Shown here: positions 53,936-61,050 of the stretch, one piece after another
Layout: each line of letters opens with the position of its first letter
How positions within the stretch are numbered: the first letter of the stretch is position 1
Virus record (IMG/VR): IMGVR_UViG_3300028840_001395
Coordinates: 124,001-188,000 of that record
Source of the DNA: a virus
DNA length: 64,000 nt
Direction: 5' to 3' (one strand)
The notes under the pieces: generated by a model
Database searches by the model: none
Seen by the model: only the letters and a program-made list of their open reading frames with translations
Told to the model about the DNA's origin: nothing
Made by a program: the position numbers and the translations under genes

Positions 53936-54581
53936 CCGCCGGACAGGGCCACTGACAGCCCGAGTGTTCAACGTGGAACATCCGTTCATTTACGTGGAAG
54001 TCTCCGCACCTGGAGAGTCCGGCCCCGCTGACAATCCCTTTCCCTGGAAGGACTCACTGGGCCTCGCAGTCCGGCTCGGAGAGGATGCCTTCCTCAAGCT
54101 GGCCAACTCGCCCGAAGCCACGCCGCCCTGCGTCATCGTGGACGTGCCTCCGACCACGAGGGGCAATATCCTGCCCAAGATCGAGGGTTGGGAGCAGGAA
54201 TTTGCTCGGGACATGGAGAAGGCGACTGACTTCACCCAGGAGGATCAGAACTTCTGGACGATGGACAAGAAGATGGTCGTCCTCGTCCCGGCAGCCCATG
54301 TCCTCTACCACGATGACCGGAACGGCAAGTCGGGAGCCTACCTCTGGATGCGAATCCACCTGCTCGGCTCCGAGACTCCGGTCGAGGACATGGAGAGCCT
54401 TCTCAAGGCGCTCGGGTACAAGCACTTCCGCGATGAGGATGCCAGCAACGGCATGTTCACCCGCTGCGGCGAGGCCTACTGCTACATCAGCCCCGAATGG
54501 CGCTCCGGCTGGTGGCAGAATCACGCCCTGGCCGAAGGAGGCATGGGGCGCTACCACTGGCGAGGAGAGCCTTGTGAGTAG
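53922..54581 (+). CDS. Hypothetical protein, 219 aa
   Basis: Of two in-frame ATGs (53910, 53922) the second has better Shine-Dalgarno spacing. HPFIYVEVSAPGESG and KKMVVLVPAAHVLYHDD are beta-rich; a helix SLLKALGYKHFRDED follows. HDGK/HDDRNGK-type stretches are also in the 62887 protein, but I cannot show homology. Followed by a strong hairpin. Confidence 0.7.
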   Translation: MERNDRRTGPLTARVFNVEHPFIYVEVSAPGESGPADNPFPWKDSLGLAVRLGEDAFLKLANSPEATPPCVIVDVPPTTRGNILPKIEGWEQEFARDMEKATDFTQEDQNFWTMDKKMVVLVPAAHVLYHDDRNGKSGAYLWMRIHLLGSETPVEDMESLLKALGYKHFRDEDASNGMFTRCGEAYCYISPEWRSGWWQNHALAEGGMGRYHWRGEPCE

Positions 54582-54651
54582 AGGTGGGGGCCGGGCCTGT
54601 CAGGAGTCGAGCGGCGACCCGGCCCCCTGGCTCGCAGGCCGCTCACTCTAC
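54578..54651 (+). terminator. GC-rich nested hairpin after the 53922 gene
   Basis: GTAGAG (54578-54583) can pair with CTCTAC (54646-54651). Inside, GGGGGCCGGG (54586-54595) pairs perfectly with 54618-54627. There is no U run, so it may be a structured RNA end rather than a classical terminator. It precedes the FmdB-like gene. Confidence 0.5.
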
Positions 54652-54693
54652 CTATGTCTGCGACCCCCGGAAAACTTGCAGGAAAAGTGACCT

Positions 54694-54867
54694 ATGCCCG
54701 TATATGAATACGAATGCCCCAAGTGCAAGCACCGCTTCGAGCGCCTCGTCAAGATCAGCGACCCGCTGCCCGAGTGTCCCGAGTGCGGTCACAAGCCCGT
54801 CGAGAAGGCTGTGAGCGTATCGACGTTCAAGCTGAAGGGTGGGGGCTGGGCCGAGGACGGGTACTAG
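54694..54867 (+). CDS. FmdB-type zinc-ribbon protein, 57 aa
   Basis: MPVYEYECPKCKHRFE ... LPECPECGHKPVEKAVSVSTFKLKG is the FmdB/CxxC-CxxC-SSSS regulatory zinc-ribbon family. The usual end of this family is a short F(R/K)LKGxGW segment, which is present. The exact role of such proteins is unknown; many are thought to regulate transcription or bind RNA. Its stop overlaps the stop of the convergent gene at 54864. Confidence 0.85.
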   Translation: MPVYEYECPKCKHRFERLVKISDPLPECPECGHKPVEKAVSVSTFKLKGGGWAEDGY

Positions 54868-55190
54868 CCGTAGGGCTTGTGCTCGACCACGATGGTCACG
54901 ACCTCGGTGCCGTCGTTCCGGCGCTTCGGGCGTCCTCTGACCTCGGTGACGAACTGATCACGCTTGAGTTCGGACGAGATCGCACGAACCTTGTCCTTGG
55001 GGATGTTGTAGAAGACGTAGCTCTCCTTGCGCCCCGAGAACTCGACCACGAAGTCCAGATCCCAGTCGTAGTCGAAGCCCCTCGGAAGATGCTTCCTGAC
55101 GACCTTGACCGCATCACGACCCGTTGGCCCACGCTCATCGAGATGCAGCCGCGCCTGGCGCTGAACGAACGTCCAGTCCTTGAGGTCCAT
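54864..55190 (-). CDS. Hypothetical protein with DWTFV start, 108 aa
   Basis: Start at 55190. MDLKDWTFVQRQ matches the start of the 44049 protein. The remainder is an alpha/beta protein with DYDWDLDFVVEFSGRKESYVFYNI. No known family. Last gene of the unit that starts at 58248-58276. Confidence 0.7.
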   Translation of the reverse strand: MDLKDWTFVQRQARLHLDERGPTGRDAVKVVRKHLPRGFDYDWDLDFVVEFSGRKESYVFYNIPKDKVRAISSELKRDQFVTEVRGRPKRRNDGTEVVTIVVEHKPYG

Positions 55191-55195
55191 CGTTG

Positions 55196-56032
55196 CTACC
55201 CTGGCCTGTAGATGTTGTGCTTCCGCGCCCAGTCGAGAAGCTCCCGGTCGAAGTCGTGGAACTCCCGGCGGTGATTCATGAACCGGATGTGAGCCATCTC
55301 GTGAATCATCGTCCGCATCACGGCAGAGTACTTCCGCAGCTTCATCGGGTTCTTCTTCTGTCGGACGTTCAGGGCGATGACGCCCCCGCCGCCCCGGTTG
55401 AAGCCCAGCGACCCCTCGGCCACGGACTCCTTCATCTTCTTCCAGCGGAGGCCGAACTCCTTTGCAAGAGGCTTCACGTCGCGCTCGATGCGCCCCATGA
55501 TGGCCGCGACCTCTTCCTTGCCCTCGACATCGTAGACCGAGTAGCCGTTGATCACGGTCCGGGTCCAGTCCTTGCGCTGCTCGACCCGCTGCTTCTTGCC
55601 TTCCAGATGCTTCTTGCCCCACCTGACCCACTTGGGCAGATACTTCTGCTTGACGTAGTTGTCGGCGTCCATCCCCCACAGAATCAGGAGCTTGTTGCCC
55701 TTGATCTTGGCCTTGGAGCGGCGGTTGTCGGTGTTGACCTGGGTGACCTTGATGCCGTCGATCACCGAGTCCTCGTAGGGGCCGATGGCCTTGGCGGTCT
55801 TTCCTCGGGCCTTGATGCAGGCCTTGCAGTTGGCCTTCGCCCGACCGTCGTTCGACAGGATAGTCCAGTTCTCGTCCACACCCTTCCCGCACAGCGTCTT
55901 GTCCTCGTTCTCGGCCCAGTGGATTGGCCCGTAGGGCTTGCCGCTCTTTGAGCGGACACGCTGAACCGTGTAGAGGGGATACTTGCCCTTGGCACCCAGC
56001 CAGCGGGCGGCGATGCGTTCGGCGGTGTTCAT
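55196..56032 (-). CDS. WLM/SprT-like metalloprotease, 278 aa
   Basis: Start at 56032. MNTAERIAARWLGAKG is the recurring N-terminal motif also seen at 29924. A Cys/His region (TLCGKGVDENW, NCKACIKARGK) follows. The C-terminal domain has GGGGVIALNVRQ and TMIHEMAHIRFMNHRREFHDFDREL with HEMAH (244-248) and a third His, the layout of WLM (Wss1-like) proteases. Wss1 and SprT proteins cut DNA-protein crosslinks. A role in clearing proteins from phage DNA or in processing phage proteins is inference. Confidence 0.8.
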   Translation of the reverse strand: MNTAERIAARWLGAKGKYPLYTVQRVRSKSGKPYGPIHWAENEDKTLCGKGVDENWTILSNDGRAKANCKACIKARGKTAKAIGPYEDSVIDGIKVTQVNTDNRRSKAKIKGNKLLILWGMDADNYVKQKYLPKWVRWGKKHLEGKKQRVEQRKDWTRTVINGYSVYDVEGKEEVAAIMGRIERDVKPLAKEFGLRWKKMKESVAEGSLGFNRGGGGVIALNVRQKKNPMKLRKYSAVMRTMIHEMAHIRFMNHRREFHDFDRELLDWARKHNIYRPG

Positions 56033-56457
56033 GTGATCAACATGTCGAAGCCGTCCCTCTGGACAAGGGCGGTGATTCGCTCCAGGGTGACGTTGATGAC
56101 TCCCTGCATGGAGCCTCTCCCGCTCCAAGTGGCGGTGCCCGTCACCTCGGCCTTGATGCTTCGTCCATCGGCCCACATGATGACCTTGCCGTAGTCGGCC
56201 TTCGCCCGGCCACCAGCCTTGCTGATGCCAGTCTTCAGCTCGGTGGTGACCTTCTGCGCGACCTTCCGCAAGAGGGCGTCCCGCTTGACGATCTCTTCGA
56301 GGACAGTCGTGCCACCCATGCTGGAAGTGACGATGATGTCGGCGCTTTTGTCCCGGGTACGGACTTCGACCAGCCCGTAGAGGCCCACAGCGGTCTTGGT
56401 GACGTAGCGGGAGGCGACTCGGCGGCGCATGGAACGGTCGGACTTCATCTGGGCCAT
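56029..56457 (-). CDS. Hypothetical protein with RVASRYV N-terminal motif, 142 aa
   Basis: The N-terminus SMRRRVASRYVTKTAVGLYG resembles the recurring A-x-R-V-A-x-R-x-L start. The rest is a beta-rich protein (ADIIVTSSMGGTTVLEE, GKVIMWADGRSIKAEVTGTATWSG). No family recognised. ATGA overlap with the metalloprotease gene. Confidence 0.7.
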   Translation of the reverse strand: MAQMKSDRSMRRRVASRYVTKTAVGLYGLVEVRTRDKSADIIVTSSMGGTTVLEEIVKRDALLRKVAQKVTTELKTGISKAGGRAKADYGKVIMWADGRSIKAEVTGTATWSGRGSMQGVINVTLERITALVQRDGFDMLIT

Positions 56458-56500
56458 GAGAATCCTCCACAGGTTCTACGGAGGGAGTCTCATAGAGGAT

Positions 56501-56905
56501 CTACCGAGTTGGGAACCCCATTCCCCAGCCACCTTCGGGCAGAGCGCAGATCCCGACCCCTTGCAGAGCACCCATCAGGTCGTCAAACCGCTCTCGCAGA
56601 TAGGCTTCCTGCTCGGGATGGAGCTTGGCCGCATGAGGATCGTCCCCGGTCAGCATGAAGCGGAAGAACTTGAGCGACCGAAGTGCCGCCTTCATCTCTT
56701 CATCACCCTCGATGGGTTCGCCGGTCAGGTGGATTTCGAGCAAGAGGGCTTGCTTGTCGTCGTAGTTGGATCGGGCGCACTTGTCGCAGGCAGCGACGGC
56801 GGGATCTTCGGGCAAGATGCCGAAGGACTCGCCGTTGGTGAAGGGGCGCTTGCAGAAAGCGCAATGGTCAGGGGCCATATCGTGACTGTAGTGGGTGTTG
56901 CTCAT
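56501..56905 (-). CDS. Protein with N-terminal zinc finger, 134 aa
   Basis: Start at 56905. DHCAFCKRPFTNGESFG ... AACDKCARSNYD is a compact CxxC-CxxC zinc finger. The rest is helical and contains ALRSLKFFRFMLTGDD. No further family call. Confidence 0.72.
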   Translation of the reverse strand: MSNTHYSHDMAPDHCAFCKRPFTNGESFGILPEDPAVAACDKCARSNYDDKQALLLEIHLTGEPIEGDEEMKAALRSLKFFRFMLTGDDPHAAKLHPEQEAYLRERFDDLMGALQGVGICALPEGGWGMGFPTR

Positions 56906-57630
56906 AGGATAGATGCCTCCTCCTCGGTACGCCAGGTGTGCCACTCGGCGGGGATGTTCTTGTCCATCAGGTCATCCCCGTCGTACTCCCGTTCCAACAC
57001 CCCGTCGTGGATGAGCAACTCCAGTTTCGGCCCACAGCCGTTCTCCCGGCCTGGGAACCACGTCCAACCCACCCGGAACCAGCAGTCCGGGTGCCTGTTG
57101 GGATGCGGGACGACCCTCGCTCCCATCCAGGGTGTACGTTCTATACCGAGTCCTCCTACGCTGGTGTAACTACTTTCCAGGTCGCAGAGCAGATGCGAGT
57201 TGAGAATGGCCACTAGACGGCCCTGGGGCAGCCAGAGAGGCCCTTCGTCGGTGTCGAGGTGGATATCACCCGCCGCCCGGTAGATGCCCGACAGACCGCT
57301 CTCTGGAGCACTGAAGCTCCGGTCGAAGATGGTCTGGGCCAGGGAGCACCAGCCGATGAAGTCCTGTTCAGTCAGGTTGACCCGTCCACAGAGGCTCCGC
57401 AGCAGGTAGCCGTTGATCGAAGCTCGGAGGATGACGTACTCGCCCGTTTCGTCCAAGACCATCGGGCCTTCCACCACGAGGTTGCGGGCGACGATCTTGG
57501 CTTCGAGATACCCTGACCGAGGTTTCTCGAAGTGCGGCTTGCGGCCATGCAGGACTTCACCGAAGGTCTCCCGCATCGTGCGGCAGAACAGGTCACGCAG
57601 CGGGTCGTCCAGTGGGATGGTGACGCTCAT
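56902..57630 (-). CDS. DFxGWLS-family protein, 242 aa
   Basis: Start at 57630. DPLRDLFCRTMRETFGEV, strands including YLEAKIVARNLVVEG and YVILRASINGYLL, then LTEQDFIGWCSLAQTIF is the recurring domain. A beta-rich tail with WLPQGRLVAILNSHLL and a second part with VEYP-like Trp-rich strands follows. No catalytic motif. It overlaps the neighbouring family member by 4 bp. Confidence 0.75.
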   Translation of the reverse strand: MSVTIPLDDPLRDLFCRTMRETFGEVLHGRKPHFEKPRSGYLEAKIVARNLVVEGPMVLDETGEYVILRASINGYLLRSLCGRVNLTEQDFIGWCSLAQTIFDRSFSAPESGLSGIYRAAGDIHLDTDEGPLWLPQGRLVAILNSHLLCDLESSYTSVGGLGIERTPWMGARVVPHPNRHPDCWFRVGWTWFPGRENGCGPKLELLIHDGVLEREYDGDDLMDKNIPAEWHTWRTEEEASIL

Positions 57631-58229
57631 TCGCTGATGGGTCGGAGGCAGCCCAGTCGAATCATGCGGGGGATGTTGGAGATGCTGTCGCTCTTGCTCG
57701 GGGTAATCCACGGCCCCCGGTCACTCCCGAAGTGAAGCCGGATACGGCGACCGTGACCGTATCCGGCCACCTGAACCCGGTCACCCTTCTTGAACCGCAC
57801 CGATGTCTGGGAGGGCTCGTCGTAGATGCCGAAGGTCTTGACCACATGAAAGAGCTGCCCCTCGGTGGAGATCCGGTCATACTCGGTCTTGACCTTGTAA
57901 ATCCACCCCTGAAAATCCGACCAAGATGAGTTCCGGAGGGCCGAACGGTCAAGCTCCTCGACCCGCTGTGGGGAGGAATCCCGGCGATAGAAGATGGCCA
58001 CGGCGGCGTGGTCATTGATGGAGATCTTCACCTTGTACTGGTCATCCAGGTCGCCCCGGAGGATGAACATGCCGCTCTGCCCACCATCCTCCCACTTGAA
58101 GTCCCGAGCGCAGTCATCCCCGAACACAGAGCACACCAGGTCAGCCACCTTGGCCAAGAACGGCTCCATCGCCCCCGGATGGGGCTTGATGACCAGACCT
58201 GGATTCAACGCCAGGGGCACCATTGTCAC
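57627..58229 (-). CDS. DFxGWLS-family protein with SH3-like tail, 200 aa
   Basis: GTG at 58229 with GGGAGG 7 nt upstream. MEPFLAKVADLVCSVFGDD, strands MFILRGDL and YKVKISIND, then WSDFQGWIYKVKTEYDRI form the recurring domain. The tail FHVVKTFGIYDEPSQTSVRFKKGDRVQVAGYGHGRRIRL is a small beta barrel that aligns with VVKTFNHSWG of the 46535 protein. First gene after the promoter at 58248. Confidence 0.76.
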   Translation of the reverse strand: MTMVPLALNPGLVIKPHPGAMEPFLAKVADLVCSVFGDDCARDFKWEDGGQSGMFILRGDLDDQYKVKISINDHAAVAIFYRRDSSPQRVEELDRSALRNSSWSDFQGWIYKVKTEYDRISTEGQLFHVVKTFGIYDEPSQTSVRFKKGDRVQVAGYGHGRRIRLHFGSDRGPWITPSKSDSISNIPRMIRLGCLRPISE

Positions 58230-58247
58230 TTCGACACCTCCCAGAGT

Positions 58248-58276
58248 AGACTACTCTGTCGGAAGGGAAATTAAGC
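58248..58276 (-). promoter_or_regulatory. Phage-type promoter, minus strand
   Basis: GCTTAA (58271-58276) after a G run, 17 bp, TAGTCT (58248-58253). It overlaps the end of the 58271 gene and points at the 58229 gene. Confidence 0.72.
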
Positions 58277-59239
58277 CCCTGCTACCAGGCTCTTGGATAG
58301 CGATACCCAGCCCACGAAGTCATCCCAGCGGGCGTTGTCGAGGGTCGTATCGTCCAGCATCGGTTCATCCTCGGCACCCCGCACCATGCACCGGGACGAG
58401 TTGGGCCTGATCTGGACGAGGATGTCCCGATCCCTCTTGACCCTGACCAGGACGCTCACGATGAGACTGCCACTCTCAAGATCCTGGGTTTCGTTCAAGA
58501 TCCAGAGCTTGTCCGGCACCTCGGGGAACACGTCACGGAGAAGCTCCATGACCTTGCGGATGAATGCCGTGGAGGCCCTGTAGCCGCCCGCATCAGGCGG
58601 GAGCTTGCGAAGGGCCACCTCGGGGCGAATGAACTGAGGCAGTGTGTCGTTGTGAGGGGTCATATCGCTCTCCTCCGAGGGCTTGCTGAAGCTGTCCTCG
58701 GGCATCGGATTGCTCTTGAGCACGGCCTCGGCAGCGGTCACCAGAGCCAACAACGCTCGATTATCCCGTCCTCCGCCCCCCTCCTGCAACCTCTCCTTGA
58801 CCTCGGTGAGTGCCTCCTCGGTCAGGGGCGGCGGGTCAGTTTCCGGCTTGGCGTCCCAGTCAACGGGCCGGGCAGCCTTGGGGTCACCTACGGGGTAGCC
58901 CTCCTCGGTGTCCGCCGGAGGTGGAGTGAGCATCTCCGAGTCCACCTTGCCTGCGAGAGCCTGTGCTGCCTCGGTGTAGGTGGTGTTGTAGAGTGAATCA
59001 CGGGTCGAACCCGTGGTGCTCATAGGCCCAGCGATCAGCCGACCATCACGGATGGCCTCCTCGGTTTCTGCATCAATGTCCGCCCGAACTTCCGGGGGGA
59101 GATCCCTGACCTTGACCGTGTGATTCGCAAGCTGATCATCCAGTTCCTTGAGGTCATCACGGAGCTTCTCCGTGTCCGGTTCCGTGACTACGGTTCCCGT
59201 TCCCTTGACCAGCTTGTGCAGCCATTCACGCAGGCTCAT
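58271..59239 (-). CDS. DFxGWLS-family protein with long flexible N-terminus, 322 aa
   Basis: Residues 1-190 are charged, Pro-rich and of low complexity (EEALTEVKERLQEGGGG). The last 125 residues contain STAFIRKVMELLRDVFPEVPDKLW, strands SLIVSVLVRVKRDRDILVQIR, and the end NARWDDFVGWVSLSKSLVAGA, the recurring domain of this region placed at the C-terminus. Confidence 0.75.
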   Translation of the reverse strand: MSLREWLHKLVKGTGTVVTEPDTEKLRDDLKELDDQLANHTVKVRDLPPEVRADIDAETEEAIRDGRLIAGPMSTTGSTRDSLYNTTYTEAAQALAGKVDSEMLTPPPADTEEGYPVGDPKAARPVDWDAKPETDPPPLTEEALTEVKERLQEGGGGRDNRALLALVTAAEAVLKSNPMPEDSFSKPSEESDMTPHNDTLPQFIRPEVALRKLPPDAGGYRASTAFIRKVMELLRDVFPEVPDKLWILNETQDLESGSLIVSVLVRVKRDRDILVQIRPNSSRCMVRGAEDEPMLDDTTLDNARWDDFVGWVSLSKSLVAGA

Positions 59240-59278
59240 GGCCCTTCTACCCCACTCGGCGGCATCACGGCCCCCTCT

Positions 59279-59297
59279 TCGGGGGTAGAATACCCCC
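59279..59297. promoter_or_regulatory. Palindromic -10-like box between divergent genes
   Basis: GGGGGTA-GAA-TACCCCC is a perfect 7-bp inverted repeat. Read to the right it offers TAGAAT (59286-59291) for the 59299 gene; read to the left it offers TATTCT for the 59239 gene. No -35 is clear on either side. Confidence 0.45.
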
Positions 59298-59298
59298 G

Positions 59299-59904
59299 AT
59301 GGATAGGCTGAAGGAACACCGTGACCTCGCTCTCAAGCTCCTCGTGGCCCGCAGCTTGCCCTCGGGCTTGCCCTGGTCGGTGGACGAGGACACCAAGTAT
59401 ATCGCCCGTGAGCGGGTCTTGTGGGCCGCTCTGTCGGACACCGAGAAGGAGCAGGAGCAGAAGTGGTTGCAGGAGTTCTGGGCCGAAGAGAAGCCCCGGA
59501 TGTACTGCCCCGACCCCTGCTGGGGTGACTGGGCCTCGAAGATCGAGGTGATCGAGATTCTGGACGAGGCGTTCGGAAGCCCCTCTGACGCCTTCAGGCC
59601 CTATCAGAAAGGGCCTCTCGGCCCCGACGTGGCCCCGAACCACCACAAGCTCTGTGACTGGCTCTGGACACGCGGATTCCATGCTGTCAGCGCCTCTGAC
59701 CCCCTCACCCTCATCATCCCTCCACACCGGGTCAATCAGGAAGCCGACCGGCTCCTGGCGCTCCTGGCTCGCAACTTCCCGAAGCTCGACATCCGCCCCT
59801 TCGGTGACAGGGGTGGCCCCGTCCAGTTGCGCTCGACCTATGATCCCGTCATGGGAACAGCCTTCATCGAGCTACACGGGCTAGATGATTCGGACTTCAA
59901 CTAA
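59299..59904 (+). CDS. Hypothetical protein, 201 aa
   Basis: MDRLKEHRDLALKLLVARSLPSG is a helix. The middle has MYCPDPCWGDWASKIEVIEIL; the end has a segment LTLIIPPHRVNQEADRLLALLARNFPKLDIRPF. Lone plus-strand gene with a terminator shared with the convergent gene. The ATG lies 8 bp after the -10-like box, so its leader would be very short. No family recognised. Confidence 0.7.
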   Translation: MDRLKEHRDLALKLLVARSLPSGLPWSVDEDTKYIARERVLWAALSDTEKEQEQKWLQEFWAEEKPRMYCPDPCWGDWASKIEVIEILDEAFGSPSDAFRPYQKGPLGPDVAPNHHKLCDWLWTRGFHAVSASDPLTLIIPPHRVNQEADRLLALLARNFPKLDIRPFGDRGGPVQLRSTYDPVMGTAFIELHGLDDSDFN

Positions 59905-59938
59905 CCAACTACCTAGATTTTTCGGGGTCTAATTGGTT
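59903..59938. terminator. Bidirectional terminator-like structure between convergent genes
   Basis: AACCAA (59903-59908) pairs with TTGGTT (59933-59938), and TAGA (59914-59917) with TCTA (59928-59931) around TTTTTCGGGG. It covers the end of one gene (59904) and the start of the last codons of the other (59929). Confidence 0.5.
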
Positions 59939-61050
59939 GGGGCTTGTGGCAACCCGTCCCGATTTTTCGGGCGATAATTCGTCAGGTGGATAGAGTGAAA
60001 TGCGTCGTTGTTCGCATTGGAGAAGATGACGGTGCCGTCCTCCACAAGGTCATTGGCGGTCAGCTCGATACCCCGGAACGTGACCCTTCCTTGAGCGGGC
60101 CTGAATGAGTCCGATACGTGCTCGGTGCGTTCTTTCAACAGGGCATGGAGCATCAGAGGGTTCATCTGGATGCGGCTCGGCCACCCGTTCGTCTTGGTGA
60201 CTACGGCGCTGACCCCCTCGTAGATGGCTTCCGAGATCGGTGTCCGGGTGCCCAGCGGGGGGTCGCCCCAACCCAGCGGACTCGCTGCAGGGGGGACGTG
60301 GCCGTGCCCCCGCAGAATCTCGACCGCCTTGTCCTCCATCTCCGCGACAGCCTTCTCCACGATGGAGGTGAGCAGTCCTGCCTTGTCGCTACGCTTGCCC
60401 GTGGGGTCGGGGAGGAGCCGGACGTAGGCATAGGGGTGCATCGCCCGCCAAGGCCGGGGGAACGTCACAGACCAGCGAGTCGTCGGGGCGACCTCGTAGG
60501 TGGCCTTGCTCAATGAGATCTGGTTGAACGGCGGGATTCCGACTGGAGCCATTCTCCAGCAGAGGGCCTGGAGGTTGGGCATCTTGTAGCGGGAGTGGGT
60601 GTCAAGAAGCAGGTCGTAGGTCAACTCGGGCAGCCAGTCCTTGACCCAGGACACCCAGCCGATGACCTCGCTCATGTCCTTCGCCAGGTGCTCATCTCGG
60701 ATACGCCAGTCGCTCTCATGGGAGCCGTCCGCCCAAGCGATCTCCTTGAGTGACAGGTAGATCTTCTTGTCGCTGTTGAGCCCCCAGAGGTGTTGGATGT
60801 CGAGGCGGAAGTCCTGGGTGTCCGCACTGTCCAGTTCTCCGGCCCTGATACGAACCGTGATGGGGGTCATGTCCTGATCTTCAGCGTCTCTGCGCTGGAA
60901 TCCGACTTCGACTGGGCTTTCAAGGAAGGTATCGAGGAGCAGTTCCACGACACCTCGGAGGTCGAGGCCGTTGCACCGTTCCCGCAAGGCGCAGTGGCTC
61001 ATCTTGTCGAGGGCGCTCCGAAGCGTGACGTTCGCGTCGGCCAAGGTCAC
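59929..61050 (-). CDS. DFxGWLS-family (diverged) protein, 373 aa
   Basis: GTG start by overlap with the ATPase gene. LRGVVELLLDTFLESP, strands ITVRIRAGELD, DFRLDIQHLWG and KKIYLSLKEI, then AKDMSEVIGWVSWVKDWLPEL is a diverged copy of the recurring domain. The second half has a membrane-free alpha/beta part with RIQMNPLMLHALLKERTE and FRGIELTANDL, related by pattern to the 52327 protein. It is placed directly after the ATPase-fused member. Confidence 0.72.
   Translation of the reverse strand: MTLADANVTLRSALDKMSHCALRERCNGLDLRGVVELLLDTFLESPVEVGFQRRDAEDQDMTPITVRIRAGELDSADTQDFRLDIQHLWGLNSDKKIYLSLKEIAWADGSHESDWRIRDEHLAKDMSEVIGWVSWVKDWLPELTYDLLLDTHSRYKMPNLQALCWRMAPVGIPPFNQISLSKATYEVAPTTRWSVTFPRPWRAMHPYAYVRLLPDPTGKRSDKAGLLTSIVEKAVAEMEDKAVEILRGHGHVPPAASPLGWGDPPLGTRTPISEAIYEGVSAVVTKTNGWPSRIQMNPLMLHALLKERTEHVSDSFRPAQGRVTFRGIELTANDLVEDGTVIFSNANNDAFHSIHLTNYRPKNRDGLPQAPTN

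Noticed and set aside
58985-59025. tRNA-like T-arm (GGGTTCGACCC on the minus strand)
   Set aside because: No acceptor, D or anticodon arm fits around it, and the bases are ordinary codons (TTGSTRDS) of the 58271-59239 protein.
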